A stretch of 64,000 nt of DNA from Phenylobacterium sp. NIBR 498073 (GTDB taxonomy: Bacteria > Pseudomonadota > Alphaproteobacteria > Caulobacterales > Caulobacteraceae): positions 930,001-994,000 of the forward strand of contig NZ_CP114599.1 of NCBI RefSeq assembly GCF_027286305.1, written 5' to 3'. Numbering within the stretch: position 1 is the stretch's first letter; every line of letters begins with the position of its first letter. The notes under the pieces were generated by a model. That model saw nothing but the letters and a program-made list of their open reading frames with translations, was not told the origin of the DNA and searched no databases. A program made the position numbers and the translations under genes. This document shows positions 9,940-20,233 of this stretch, piece by piece.

Positions 9940-10986
9940 TCAAAGCACGATGGCGAAGTCCCGGGAGATCACGGCCTTGCCGCCCCGCCGCACGATATAG
10001 GTCGCGACGTAGCGGCCCGGCGGCCAGCCGGCGGGCCGGGCGCGTTTGCCGGCGATGAGCATGTACTGCGCCTTGGCCCGCTCGAGGGCCGGTTGGGCGC
10101 TGGACACCAGGACCCGGCCATCGGGGCCGGCGAGGGTCAGTTCCTGCACGTCGCCGCCCTGCAGGTTGATGGCGCGGACATAGGCGACCAGCGCCGTTTG
10201 CCGGCCCGGCGGGGCGATCCCACCGGCCTCGATGGTCGCCATGTCGACGGCGTCGGCCGCGAAGCCGGCGTTCAGCACCGCACCGGACTTATACGCCATG
10301 GCCCGCGCCGCGTGCGGCGTCCAAAGACCGACGCCGCGTCGCGCCGGATCGCAGCCAGGCTCGGGCGAGGAGGGGGCGACCATGACGCCGTCCTTGCGGA
10401 CGGTGAGGTGCAGGTGCGGATACTCGGTATTCCCCGACAGGCCGATGCGCGCGATCGGGGTTCCGGCGGCGACCGCATCGCCGACTTTCACCTTCAGGCT
10501 GCCTTGCGCCAGGTGGCAGTACTGGGTCTCCCAGCCCTGGCCGTGGTCGATGACGACGCCGTTGCCGCAATCCTGGCCCTGAAGGGCCGCCGCGCCACGG
10601 GTCCGAACCGAGACGTCGGCCACCCCGTCGCGCAGGCGCGCCACCTTGCCGGCCGCGGCGGCCAGCACGTCGACGCCGGCGGCCTGGGCGGCCATGTCGG
10701 GAATGCGGATGTCGACGCCGCCATGCGCCTCGTAGGTGCTGGAGCCGCAGCGATAGTCCTTCGCTTCGAGGCCAGGGTCGCGGTCGACGTAGTTCTGGAC
10801 CTCGCAGCTCGATCCGACCGTGCAGGCGACGGGGAAGTCCAAGTGCAGACCGGCGGCCTGCGCGGCCTCTGTGGTCTGAGCGATCTGGGCGGCGGGCGGC
10901 TGGGCGCCCTGCGCCTCGGACTTCGTGGGCGGGGCGCAGGCGGCGGTCAGGCCGGCCAGCAGGATCGGTGCGAACTTCAAGCGCAT
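9940..10986 (-). CDS. M23 family metallopeptidase, lipoprotein
   Basis: A 348-residue putative lipoprotein with a LytM/M23 domain. The N-terminus has a lipobox ending LAGLTAAC. The zinc site is complete: HGGVD supplies H-x3-D in the middle and HLHLTV supplies H-x-H, so it may be an active peptidoglycan endopeptidase rather than a degenerate regulator. The C-terminal part (about 240-348) is a beta-rich extension of unknown role. AAGGAG directly abuts the annotated ATG with zero spacing, but lies six bases before an in-frame TTG at 10980, so TTG may be the true start. It lies 34 bases after ubiD. Confidence 0.85.
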   Translation of the reverse strand: MRLKFAPILLAGLTAACAPPTKSEAQGAQPPAAQIAQTTEAAQAAGLHLDFPVACTVGSSCEVQNYVDRDPGLEAKDYRCGSSTYEAHGGVDIRIPDMAAQAAGVDVLAAAAGKVARLRDGVADVSVRTRGAAALQGQDCGNGVVIDHGQGWETQYCHLAQGSLKVKVGDAVAAGTPIARIGLSGNTEYPHLHLTVRKDGVMVAPSSPEPGCDPARRGVGLWTPHAARAMAYKSGAVLNAGFAADAVDMATIEAGGIAPPGRQTALVAYVRAINLQGGDVQELTLAGPDGRVLVSSAQPALERAKAQYMLIAGKRARPAGWPPGRYVATYIVRRGGKAVISRDFAIVL

Positions 10987-11020
10987 CTCCTTGTCGCCCC
11001 CCGGCGGATCTGCAGGCCGA

Positions 11021-12544
11021 CTATACCGGATCGCCGCTCCCGGGCAGGCCCAGGCGCGCCCACTTCTCGGTAACGGCGGCGACCGTCGCCTCGTCCATGC
11101 CGAGCTTCTCGCCCCACTCGCGATGCGTTTCCGGCGGCCACTTGTTGGTGGCGTCGAGGCCGATCTTCGAGCCGAGGCCGCTCTCGGGCGAGGCGAAGTC
11201 GAGATAGTCGATGGGCGTGCCCTCGACGAGGGTGATGTCGCGCGCAGGATCCATGCGGGTCGAGAGCGCCCACATGACGTCCTTCCAGTCGCGGGCGTTG
11301 ATGTCGTCGTCCACGACGATCACCCACTTGGTGTACATGAACTGCCGCAGGAAGCTCCAGACGCCCATCATCACGCGCTTGGCGTGGCCGGGATAAGCCT
11401 TCTTCATCGAGACCACGGCGATGCGGTACGAGCAGCCCTCTGGCGGCAGCCAGAAGTCGATGATCTCCGGGAACTGCTGGCGCAGCAGCGGAATAAACAC
11501 CTCGTTCAGCGCTTCGCCCAGCACGCTGGGTTCATCCGGCGGCCGGCCGGTGAAGGTGGTCAGGTAGATCGGGTCCTTGCGCATGGTGATGGCGCTGACC
11601 TTGAACACCGGGAATTGCTCGACCGAGTTGTAGTAGCCGGTGTGGTCGCCGTACGGCCCTTCGTCGGCGTACTCGTCCAGCATGACGTGGCCTTCGATCA
11701 CGATCTCGGCCTGGGCGGGCACCAGCAGCGGCACCGTCTTGGCCTGAACCAGGTCGACCTTGGCGCCGCGCATCAGGCCGGCGAACTGGTATTCCGACAG
11801 CGTCTCGGGCACCGGCGTCACTGCCGCCAGGATGGTGCCTGGATCTGCGCCGATCACCACGGCGGCGGGCAGGGCGTCGGGCTTGCCGGCCGCTTTCCAG
11901 CGCCGGTGGTGCTGCGCACCGCCGCGGTGCGCCAGCCAGCGCATGATGGTCTTGTCCTTGCCCAGCACCTGCATGCGGTAGATGCCGAGGTTGTAGTCGT
12001 CCTCGCGGTCGTCGGACGGCCCTTTGGTCACCACCAGCGGCCAGGTGATCAGCGGCGCCGGCTCGCCCGGCCAGCAGGTCTGGATCGGGAGCTTGGTGAG
12101 GTCGATCTGGTCGCCGGTCCAGACCACATCCTGCACTGGCGCCTTCTTCACAGTCGCCGGGCGCATCGACATCACCGTCTTGGCCAGCGGCAGCATCTCG
12201 AAGGCGTCCTTGAGGCCGCGCGGCGGCTCGGGGCTGCGCAGGAAGGCCAGCAGTTCGCCGACCTCGCGCAACTCACCGGCGGTGGTGCGCTCCTGGCCTT
12301 CCAGGGTCACGCCCATAGCCACGCGCTTCACCGTCCCGAACAGGTTGACCAGGCAGGGCATGGTCGAGCGCTCGCCGTCGGCGCGCACGACGTTCTCGAA
12401 CAGCACCGCCGGGCCGCCGGTCGCCAGCAGCCGGCGTTGGATCTCGGTCATTTCCAGCACGCTGGAGACCGGCTCGGTCACCCGCACCAGTTCGCCCGCC
12501 GCTTCCAGCTTGGCGATGAAATCCCTCAGCGACCGATAGGCCAT
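11021..12544 (-). CDS. ubiD: UbiD family 4-hydroxy-3-polyprenylbenzoate decarboxylase
   Basis: A 507-residue prenylated-FMN-dependent decarboxylase, close to the length of E. coli UbiD. It carries the conserved N-terminal [19 protein letters not shown] and the active-site region [13 protein letters not shown], whose acidic residue belongs to the catalytic network of the family. The likely reaction is decarboxylation of polyprenyl-4-hydroxybenzoate in ubiquinone synthesis; ubiA lies at 23934-24944 in this window. I start at MAYRSLRDF with GGAG just upstream. The flavin prenyltransferase UbiX is not in the window. Confidence 0.92.
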   Translation of the reverse strand: MAYRSLRDFIAKLEAAGELVRVTEPVSSVLEMTEIQRRLLATGGPAVLFENVVRADGERSTMPCLVNLFGTVKRVAMGVTLEGQERTTAGELREVGELLAFLRSPEPPRGLKDAFEMLPLAKTVMSMRPATVKKAPVQDVVWTGDQIDLTKLPIQTCWPGEPAPLITWPLVVTKGPSDDREDDYNLGIYRMQVLGKDKTIMRWLAHRGGAQHHRRWKAAGKPDALPAAVVIGADPGTILAAVTPVPETLSEYQFAGLMRGAKVDLVQAKTVPLLVPAQAEIVIEGHVMLDEYADEGPYGDHTGYYNSVEQFPVFKVSAITMRKDPIYLTTFTGRPPDEPSVLGEALNEVFIPLLRQQFPEIIDFWLPPEGCSYRIAVVSMKKAYPGHAKRVMMGVWSFLRQFMYTKWVIVVDDDINARDWKDVMWALSTRMDPARDITLVEGTPIDYLDFASPESGLGSKIGLDATNKWPPETHREWGEKLGMDEATVAAVTEKWARLGLPGSGDPV

Positions 12545-12627
12545 GCGCTCTCCATTCGTGCTGGCGATTGGTCTAGGGCGGGGCGGCTCTGGTGTCACCT
12601 GCACGACGCCGGTAAAATCGGCGGGTC

Positions 12628-12849
12628 ATGAAGCGCATCGATCTCGACGATCTCCCGCCCAAGCTCGCCCAGGTGCTGGCCGCCGTCGAGGCGGGCGAGG
12701 AGCTCCTGCTGGTCCAGAACGGCGCGGTGGCGGGCCGGCTCGTCGGCATGGCGACGCCCCCGCCCGAGCCGGAGCCCGAACAGTCCAGCGACGAGCGCGC
12801 CGCGGAGATCTTCGAGCAGTTCCGCTCGGCCATGGAAGACGAATTCTAG
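12628..12849 (+). CDS. Phd/YefM-like antitoxin-type small protein, no partner
   Basis: A 73-residue acidic protein. The middle (about 13-40) reads QVLAAVEAGEELLLVQNG followed by GRLVGM, the pattern of Phd-type antitoxins (E-G-E-x-hydrophobic-x-x-x-G-x-P/A-x-G-R-L). The C-terminus (EIFEQFRSAMEDEF) is a short acidic helix that could be the toxin-binding part. No PIN, Doc or RelE-like toxin gene is adjacent: the next gene downstream is an UrcA protein. It may be an orphan antitoxin, or a DNA-binding protein no longer in a toxin-antitoxin pair. The ribosome binding site is weak. Confidence 0.6.
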   Translation: MKRIDLDDLPPKLAQVLAAVEAGEELLLVQNGAVAGRLVGMATPPPEPEPEQSSDERAAEIFEQFRSAMEDEF

Positions 12850-12962
12850 CCGCCCATTTTCGGTGGCGCGGCGGCCGCAAACCCAATATCTGTCAAGTGT
12901 TGTGGCGTAATGAGGCCGCAGAGCCCCACCGCTGCGACTTATTTCGGCAGTAGGGAAACGTC

Positions 12963-13253
12963 ATGCTCAAAATCATCGCAGTATCGACTGCGCTCGCGCT
13001 CGCCGCGGGTGCTGCAGTCGCCGCTCCCGCCGGATACGGTTCCACCGTCGTGCGGGTCGGCGACCTCGATCTTGGCCGTCCGGCCGACGTCGAGCGCCTT
13101 CAAAGGCGCCTGGAGACCGCCGCACTCGAAGTGTGCGGCGCGCACGCCGGCAGCGTCCGGATGGTCAAGCAGGCCGTCGCACGCTCGGACTGCTACCGCG
13201 AGACCCTCGCCCAGGCGTCGGCCCAGGTGCGGACCGGCATGGCGATCCGCTAG
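12963..13253 (+). CDS. UrcA family protein
   Basis: A 96-residue exported protein with a signal peptide ending near AAPAGYG, followed by VRVGDLDLGRPADVERLQRRLETAALEVCG, the hallmark of the UrcA family that is abundant in Caulobacterales and Sphingomonadales. Two cysteines (in EVCGAH and SDCYRE) could form a disulfide in the periplasm. Function is unknown; the family was named from a Caulobacter uranium-responsive cluster. The gene ends one base before the stop of the convergent small gene, leaving no room for a terminator between them. Confidence 0.85.
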   Translation: MLKIIAVSTALALAAGAAVAAPAGYGSTVVRVGDLDLGRPADVERLQRRLETAALEVCGAHAGSVRMVKQAVARSDCYRETLAQASAQVRTGMAIR

Positions 13254-13442
13254 TCAGTCGTCGTCATCGTCGAAGTCGTCGTCGCCGCCTAGGACGTCGT
13301 TCAGGGCGTCGATGATGGCGTCCATCTGGTCGGGTGAGACTTCGAGCGCAACCGGCTCGCCGCCGGCGCCGGCCACGGTCAGAAGATAGCCCTCGTCAGT
13401 CTCCTCGAACTCGAAGCGTTCGAGCGGTTTCGGCTGGGCCAT
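13254..13442 (-). CDS. Small acidic protein of unknown function
   Basis: A 62-residue cytoplasmic protein starting MAQPKPLERFEFEET, with a predicted short beta-sheet (GYLLTVAG, VALEVSP), a helix (DQMDAIIDALNDVLG) and a C-terminal run of aspartates (nine in the last eleven residues). I do not recognise a family. An upstream in-frame ATG would add 23 residues; I prefer this start because GGAGG lies six bases upstream of it. It is convergent with the UrcA gene with no gap. Confidence 0.6.
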   Translation of the reverse strand: MAQPKPLERFEFEETDEGYLLTVAGAGGEPVALEVSPDQMDAIIDALNDVLGGDDDFDDDDD

Positions 13443-13541
13443 GGGGACCTCCTGTCCGTTGGCGTCGCGGCGGTGCGTGGAGCATCGCCCCTCAGAGCGA
13501 ATCCGCGCCATCTCCGTTCCAAGAAATCATGCGCCGGAGCT

Positions 13542-13883
13542 TCAGCCGCCTGCGTCTCGCGCATTGACCAGCTTCTTGGGGGCGATCTTGCGCCAGCGGC
13601 GTTCGAGGAAGTTCTGCAGCGATCCGGGATGCAGGCGCTCAATACGGGCCAGCACGCTTGGATAGTCCTTGTAGTGCGGGGTGATGTGGAAGGTCGCCGG
13701 TTCGGCTTCCATCAGCATCTCGCGTTCGTCGTGACTGACGTCGAGCAGCACTAGGCTATGGTCCTCGCTGCGCAGGCGGGTGAAGAACTTGCCGTTCACC
13801 TTGTAGGACGGCTGGCCGTAGGACGTGCCTTGCTCGGCGTCTGGAAACGCCAGGATGAGTTCGCGGACTTCGTCGGGGGTCAT
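13542..13883 (-). CDS. MmcQ/YjbR family protein
   Basis: A 113-residue protein of the MmcQ/YjbR family (double-wing DNA-binding-like fold). The pattern ILAFPDAEQGTSYGQPSYKVNGKFF at the start and the C-terminal RWRKIAPKKL are typical. The fold resembles DNA-binding proteins, but no target or activity is established for most members. The ATG overlaps the upstream YdeI-like stop by four bases (ATGA), so it is the last gene of the ggt-YdeI-MmcQ unit. Confidence 0.85.
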   Translation of the reverse strand: MTPDEVRELILAFPDAEQGTSYGQPSYKVNGKFFTRLRSEDHSLVLLDVSHDEREMLMEAEPATFHITPHYKDYPSVLARIERLHPGSLQNFLERRWRKIAPKKLVNARDAGG

Positions 13884-14457
13884 GGCGTTTCCCTCTTGGT
13901 CGCCGACACCAGCTTCACTCCGTCCGCGCAGGCGTCAATCAAGATCGCCATCCGCTTGGCGCGGGTCTCTGCGCCCTTGGCGCTGACCACGCGGTGGACG
14001 GCGACCTTACGGTAGGATGGCGGGAAGGCCTGGAAGGCGGCCCATGCGGGTGCGTTCGCCTGGAAGAGGGCGGTCTCGCTGTCGGAAAAGTCCTGGACGC
14101 CGCGTTCGTGCGAATACTCGTTGGTGCGGCCCCTGCCGGCCTCGAACGCGGTCAGTCCGGCAGGGTGGACCAGGCCCAGGGCGCGAAGTTCCTCGATCCG
14201 GCGGATGTTCACCTGGCTCCAGATGCCTTTCGGCCGGCGGGGCGTGAACCGGATGCGATAGCTTTCGCCGTCGATGGAATGGCGAACCCCGTCGATCCAG
14301 CCGAAGCACAGGGCCTGATCGACCGCCTGCGGCCAGGTGATAGAGGCCAGCCCCGTGCTCCGTTTGCGAAAGCCCAGCGAGAGCTCGGTCGCGGTCTCGT
14401 GGTTGGCCTCAAGCCAGGCGCGGAACGCCTGCGGCGTCGCGAAGAAGGTCGGCTCCA

Positions 14458-14458
<1 letters not shown>
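13880..14458 (-). CDS. YdeI/OmpD-associated family protein
   Basis: A 192-residue cytoplasmic protein. The blocks FRAWLEANHETATELSLGF, WPQAVDQALCFGWIDG and RIRFTPRRPKGIWSQVNI are characteristic of the bacteriocin-protection YdeI/OmpD-associated family. The start ATG overlaps the gamma-glutamyltransferase stop by one base (TGATG). The family has been linked to stress tolerance and antimicrobial peptide resistance in enterics, but a molecular activity is not established. Confidence 0.85.
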
Positions 14459-16221
<1,763 letters not shown>

Positions 16222-16350
16222 GGCTACTCCGGAAAACGAATGCTCGACCTGGCGGCACTATAAGGCGAAGTTTGCCCCGGGTGCGGGTGTTGTGCGGCGG
16301 CTTACGCCTTGTCACAGGGACTTTCCGCCCACGTCCGATTGCCCTTTGGG

Positions 16351-16374
16351 GCGCGGCTCGGCTATATGCCGCGC
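16351..16374. promoter_or_regulatory. Inverted repeat around a -10-like element
   Basis: Perfect 7-bp arms GCGCGGC and GCCGCGC flank TCGGCTATAT. The loop contains CTATAT, which could be a -10 element for the gene starting at 16387 or an operator half-site pair. It lies just upstream of a GGGGA ribosome binding site. It may be a regulator site or a 5' RNA hairpin; the sequence alone does not decide. Confidence 0.35.
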
Positions 16375-16386
16375 TTGGGGATAGAC

Positions 16387-16677
16387 ATGCGAACAATCGA
16401 CGCCTTGGCGGCGTCGGCGGCCTTGCTCGCCGTTCTGGCCTTCAGCCAGATGGCGGGCCAGCAGGCGTCGCCCGACGAGATCGCCGCCGAAACCTGGATG
16501 CTTGAGCAGGACATGGTCCGGCTGCTGGGCGCGATGAGCGGCCCGGCCGAGGCCTGTTATGCGATGACCTTGCCGTCGGCGAAGGCGGACGAGGGGCTGT
16601 TGCCCCTGGCCAGGGATCGTGCGGGCGTGGCGCTCGCCTCGTCCTGCGATCCGACGATGATCTCCCAACTGACCTAG
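16387..16677 (+). CDS. Small protein with N-terminal signal or anchor, unknown function
   Basis: A 96-residue protein whose first 25 residues (RTIDALAASAALLAVLAF) form a hydrophobic segment, probably a signal peptide or anchor. The rest contains two cysteines (EACYAM and SSCDPT) that could pair in the periplasm. I do not recognise a family. The start is an ATG preceded by GGGGA six bases upstream. The stop overlaps that of the convergent YkgJ-type gene in a shared CTAG. Confidence 0.6.
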   Translation: MRTIDALAASAALLAVLAFSQMAGQQASPDEIAAETWMLEQDMVRLLGAMSGPAEACYAMTLPSAKADEGLLPLARDRAGVALASSCDPTMISQLT

Positions 16678-17180
16678 TCGCTGGCCACGTCGCTCAGGAT
16701 CATCGCGTACGGGACCATTATGCCGTCGCGCTCGGCGTAGCCGCTGACCAGCTTGTGCTCCGGATCGACCAGGCCCAGGTCGACGTCCTCGTGCGGAAAG
16801 ACGACGATCCGCCGGTCGCCGACGCACACCACCAGCTCGCGCCCCCCCAGCGCCAGTTCCGACATCGCCTTCAGTCGGCGGTAGTAGGGCTCGCGCTTCC
16901 AGGCCCCCGGGTGGTTCGGATCGACGATGACGTTTAGCCGCTGGCCGTCCTTCTCGGTGTACATCAGGAACTTGGCCCGGTCGGGTCGCCAGGCCTCGTC
17001 CAGCTTCTCGCTGTCCAGCCACAGGCAGACGAAGCCGCGGCAGGCGGGCGGCCGCTCCTCATAGACGCCGCATCCGGCCGCGCGCTTGAAGTGCCCGCAC
17101 CAGGCGCCGGCCGGCTTGTCCAGCGACTGGATCGCCAGCAGCTTGCAGCACATGCCGCACTCGCCGCAGCTCTTGCCCAT
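16674..17180 (-). CDS. YkgJ-type cysteine cluster protein
   Basis: A 168-residue protein with an N-terminal cysteine cluster CGECGMCCKLL, then WCGHF, GCGVYEERPPACRGFVC. This is the UPF0153/YkgJ pattern, thought to bind zinc or iron-sulphur. The C-terminal part carries VICVGDRRIVVFPHEDVDL-like beta structure. Role unknown. GGGAG lies ten bases before the ATG. It is convergent with the preceding small gene and shares a CTAG stop overlap. Confidence 0.85.
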   Translation of the reverse strand: MGKSCGECGMCCKLLAIQSLDKPAGAWCGHFKRAAGCGVYEERPPACRGFVCLWLDSEKLDEAWRPDRAKFLMYTEKDGQRLNVIVDPNHPGAWKREPYYRRLKAMSELALGGRELVVCVGDRRIVVFPHEDVDLGLVDPEHKLVSGYAERDGIMVPYAMILSDVASD

Positions 17181-17253
17181 GGCGCCCGTCTCCCGTCATC
17201 GTCCGGCGGCGGACGATAGCGAAGGCGCGTGACGGTTCGGCGACGGGGATCAT

Positions 17254-17739
17254 GTGATTGGGCGGGCTTTGCTGACATTGGGTGTTGTCGCTTGCATCTT
17301 GAGCGGCTGTGTTCGCGGCGAGCGTGAGCCCGAGATGGCGCGAGCTCTCGTTGTTCTGACGAGTGCGCGGGCCGCGACCCTTTATTCCCTTCAGCCCGTC
17401 ACAAGCGATGTCGAGCTTCCGCGCCTCAACGGCTATGCGATCTTAGGAAAGGCGCGACTCGGACCCGCCGATACGGTCAAGGCGACTCGCCAGATCGCTG
17501 ACGGCATCGTCGAGAACGAATGGCTGGTCGCATGTTTCCAGCCCCGACAAGCTCTACGCATCGTCGCGGATGGTCGCGTCTACGACTATCTAGTTTGCGA
17601 CGAGTGTAGCCGTGTCGCGGTCTATCTGGATGGCGGGGGGGTCGGCGCCGTCGATTATGCTGGGCCCTCTACAGTACTGGAGGGCCTCCTGAGCCGAGCG
17701 GGCGTTCCGCAATCAAACAGCGTACTCGCTCACCGCTAG
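17254..17739 (+). CDS. Putative lipoprotein of unknown function
   Basis: A 161-residue protein with a lipoprotein-like signal ending SGC at about residue 19, then no recognised domain. It has a CDEC motif in YLVCDECSRVAVYL and beta-rich predicted structure. The start is GTG: the ATG two bases earlier is out of frame and stops at once. Codon use is looser than in neighbours, with several TT, TA and CTA codons uncommon in this genome, which hints at acquisition or weak selection. Its stop shares CTAG with the convergent VOC gene. Confidence 0.6.
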   Translation: MIGRALLTLGVVACILSGCVRGEREPEMARALVVLTSARAATLYSLQPVTSDVELPRLNGYAILGKARLGPADTVKATRQIADGIVENEWLVACFQPRQALRIVADGRVYDYLVCDECSRVAVYLDGGGVGAVDYAGPSTVLEGLLSRAGVPQSNSVLAHR

Positions 17740-18077
17740 CTCTCTGACCAGACCGCTAGCTCGTTCCCGGACGGATCGCGGAAGTGGAAGCGTCTGCCGC
17801 CTGGGAAGCTGAAGATCGGCTTGACGATGACGCCGCCGGCGGCCTGCACCTTGGCGGCCATGGCCTCTAGGTCGTGAGCGTAGAGCACCACCAGGGGCTT
17901 GTCCGTCTGGGCCGCGGCGTCGGCGTCGAAGCCGCCGTCCAGCCCTTCCTCGAACGCGGCGTAGCTGGGGCCGTAGTCGGTGAAGCTCCAGCCGAAGGCC
18001 GACTGATAGAAGCGCTTGGTGGAGACCAGATCGCCGCCCGGCAGCTCCACGTAGTCGATCTTGCCGTCTTCGCGCAT
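17736..18077 (-). CDS. VOC family (glyoxalase/bleomycin-resistance fold) protein
   Basis: A 113-residue single VOC domain: IDYVELPGGDLVSTKRFYQSAFGWSFTDYG at the start, GGVIVKPIFSFPGGRRFHFRDPSGNELAVW at the end. This matches small VOC proteins with a betaalphabetabetabeta fold that bind a divalent metal. The glutamate in GNELAVW is the usual C-terminal metal ligand. The substrate is unknown. GGAGAG lies just before the start. Confidence 0.85.
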   Translation of the reverse strand: MREDGKIDYVELPGGDLVSTKRFYQSAFGWSFTDYGPSYAAFEEGLDGGFDADAAAQTDKPLVVLYAHDLEAMAAKVQAAGGVIVKPIFSFPGGRRFHFRDPSGNELAVWSES

Positions 18078-18122
18078 GGCGCTCTCCGCTATCGAGTTCT
18101 CAATTCGTTCCAGGTTGCGCGG

Positions 18123-18785
18123 TCAGGCCGGCAGAGTCCAGACGGCGGTTTTCTTGACTTCGCGGTCCTCGAGTTCGCGGGTGGTCGGCACCTCGTACTC
18201 GGCCAGCTTCTCCAGCCCGACGCGCGGGAAGTAGCTGCGGCCCGGATCACCGATCAGCACTCGGGTCCCACGCACATGGGCGGCGGCCAGCCAGTCCATC
18301 ACCTGCGTCGCCAGCGGCTTCTCGTAGCAGATGTCGCCAGCCAGGATGACGTCGACGTCGGGCGGCGGGACGTCCAGCAGGTTCTGGTCGGTGAAGTCGA
18401 TCAGCACGCCGTTGAGCTCGCCGTTGACCGCTAGGGCCGCGCCGCAGAACGGGTCGATGTCGGTGGCCAGCACGTGGCCTGCGCCCGCTCGCATCGCCGC
18501 GATGCCGACGATGCCGGAGCCCGACGCGAAGTCGACGACGCGCTTGCCGGCGACCTCGTCGGGATGGTCGAGGACGTAGCGCGCCAGCGCCTGGCCGCCG
18601 GCCCAGGCGAAGGCCCAGAACGGCGGCGGCAGGCCGATCTCGGCCAGAGCCTCCTCGGTCAGGCGCCAGATCGGCGTGACCTCGTCGGCCAGATGCAGGC
18701 TCAGCTCCGGCGTGTGCGGCGGCGGCTGGATGCGGGTGTTTTCGAGGATGAAGGCGCGGCGGCCTTCCTGGGTCTGGATAATCAC
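18123..18785 (-). CDS. ETF-beta lysine methyltransferase homologue (METTL20-like)
   Basis: A 220-residue class I SAM methyltransferase. The stretches FWAFAWAGGQALARYVLDHP, GKRVVDFASGSGIVGIAA and ATDIDPFCGAALAVNGELN match, in order and spacing, human METTL20/ETFBKMT; so do AGDICYE and TRVLIGDPGRSYF. These enzymes trimethylate lysines of the electron transfer flavoprotein beta subunit. The bacterial version may therefore tune electron transfer from acyl-CoA dehydrogenases. A generic PrmA-like methyltransferase is the alternative. Start is GTG, with AGGGGG six bases upstream. Confidence 0.78.
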   Translation of the reverse strand: MIIQTQEGRRAFILENTRIQPPPHTPELSLHLADEVTPIWRLTEEALAEIGLPPPFWAFAWAGGQALARYVLDHPDEVAGKRVVDFASGSGIVGIAAMRAGAGHVLATDIDPFCGAALAVNGELNGVLIDFTDQNLLDVPPPDVDVILAGDICYEKPLATQVMDWLAAAHVRGTRVLIGDPGRSYFPRVGLEKLAEYEVPTTRELEDREVKKTAVWTLPA

Positions 18786-18882
18786 CCGCGCCCCCTAGCA
18801 TGGGCGAGTGGGACGTGCGCGCACCATCGGCGGGAACCTAATGCCCAGTTTTCGCCTTTTTCCCTCCAAGCGGGAGAAGGCC

Positions 18883-19470
18883 ATGACGACGGATCAAGGA
18901 TTGCGGTCCCCAAACCCTGTGCTGAGCTTTATGTTCGAGGGCGTCTCCTGGCAGGCGATCGCCCTGCGCGGGGTCATCGGGGTGCTGTTCGGGCTGCTAG
19001 CGCTGTTCGCCCCGGTCACGACGGCGCTGTCGCTGGTGCTGGTGTTCTCGATCTACCTGATGGCCGACGGCTTTCTCGCGATCGCCAGCGCTTTCAAGGC
19101 GATGCGCGCGCGGCACTCCTGGGGGGTGTTGGCGCTCGAGGGCGTGGCCAACATTGTCGCCAGCCTGGTCCTGTTCTTCATGCCGGGCCTGGGCATGGTC
19201 GCGTTCGTCGCCATCGTCGCGGTCTGGGCGCTGTTCGCCGGCGGGGTGAAGCTGGTCACCGCCATGCGGCGCGGCCCGGTGCCTGCGCGTGGCTGGCTGG
19301 CCTTCTCGGCGGTGGTCTCGCTGCTGTTCGGGGTCGTGCTGATCCTCGCCCCGATGGCCGGCGCCGTGGTGCTGACCTGGTGGCTGGGGATTTACGGCCT
19401 GGTGTTCGGCGCGGTGCTGCTGTTCCTGGCCTTCCAGCTCCGCTCGGCGCGCAAGAAGGCGGGCCGCTAG
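18883..19470 (+). CDS. HdeD family membrane protein
   Basis: A 195-residue integral membrane protein with six predicted helices, first at about residues 20-40. The segment [36 protein letters not shown] and the repeated helix pairs match the HdeD family, linked in E. coli to acid resistance at high cell density. I use the ATG with CGGGAGAAGG upstream; an ATG 42 bases earlier is open but lacks a good ribosome site. Its stop overlaps the convergent acetyltransferase stop (CTAG). Function here is unproven. Confidence 0.82.
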   Translation: MTTDQGLRSPNPVLSFMFEGVSWQAIALRGVIGVLFGLLALFAPVTTALSLVLVFSIYLMADGFLAIASAFKAMRARHSWGVLALEGVANIVASLVLFFMPGLGMVAFVAIVAVWALFAGGVKLVTAMRRGPVPARGWLAFSAVVSLLFGVVLILAPMAGAVVLTWWLGIYGLVFGAVLLFLAFQLRSARKKAGR

Positions 19471-20141
19471 GCGCGTTCTCTCCTGATGGCGTTGTCCGTC
19501 TTCTTGAAACTCCACCATTCCGGCGCGTGCGGCGTCAGGCGTCCTTCGCGGACGGCGGCCTCGATCTCGTCGACGGCCTTGGCGGGGTTCGCCAGGTCGA
19601 AAGCCTGACCGATCAGGTTGTAGCGCCACCATTCGAGGCCGCGGAGCCGTTCGATCATGGCTTCATCGAAGCGGTAGCGGATCGTCCTGGCCGGAACGCC
19701 GCCGACAATGGCGTAGGGCGGCACGTCCTTGGTCACCACGGCGCCCGCGGCGATCACGGCGCCGTCGCCGATGGTGAGGCCGGTCTTCAGTTTCACGCCG
19801 GCGCCGATCCACACGTCGTTGCCGATGGTCGTTCGCTTCAGTTTCTCGAAGCTCGCGACAGGCGGGCCGTCGAAGGGGCTGGGGAACAGCTTCTCGTAGG
19901 CGAAAGGACTCGTGGTCAACCCGTCGAGGGGGTGGTCCGTAAGGACCGAAACATGGTCCCCGATGGAGCAGTATCGCCCAATGTCCGTGTAGTGCAGCGT
20001 GGTCTGCGGCGAGATGTAGGAAAAGGCCCCGCCCCGGACGTTGTTCAGGACGACGTTCGCCATGACCCTGAAGGGGGTCTCCAATACGACGAGGCCGTTC
20101 AGGAAGGTCTGGGGGCTAATGACAAAGGTCGCTTGGGTCAT
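19467..20141 (-). CDS. CatB-related O-acetyltransferase (hexapeptide repeat)
   Basis: A 224-residue left-handed beta-helix acetyltransferase. [46 protein letters not shown] is a run of hexapeptide repeats ending in the family's typical [10 protein letters not shown] block, and [17 protein letters not shown] contains the active-site histidine region of CatB/Vat proteins. It is probably an acetyl-CoA-dependent transferase acting on a sugar or a small-molecule hydroxyl. Whether it is an antibiotic (chloramphenicol or streptogramin) acetyltransferase cannot be claimed. GGGAG precedes the ATG by five bases. Confidence 0.85.
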   Translation of the reverse strand: MTQATFVISPQTFLNGLVVLETPFRVMANVVLNNVRGGAFSYISPQTTLHYTDIGRYCSIGDHVSVLTDHPLDGLTTSPFAYEKLFPSPFDGPPVASFEKLKRTTIGNDVWIGAGVKLKTGLTIGDGAVIAAGAVVTKDVPPYAIVGGVPARTIRYRFDEAMIERLRGLEWWRYNLIGQAFDLANPAKAVDEIEAAVREGRLTPHAPEWWSFKKTDNAIRRERA

Positions 20142-20233
20142 GGGACTCCCGGAGGCGCTGCGGCGACGCCATGGCGTTGGAGGCCTTGCCGACGACGATT
20201 CGGATCAGCGCGACAAGCTTCAAGAGGCTGGTG

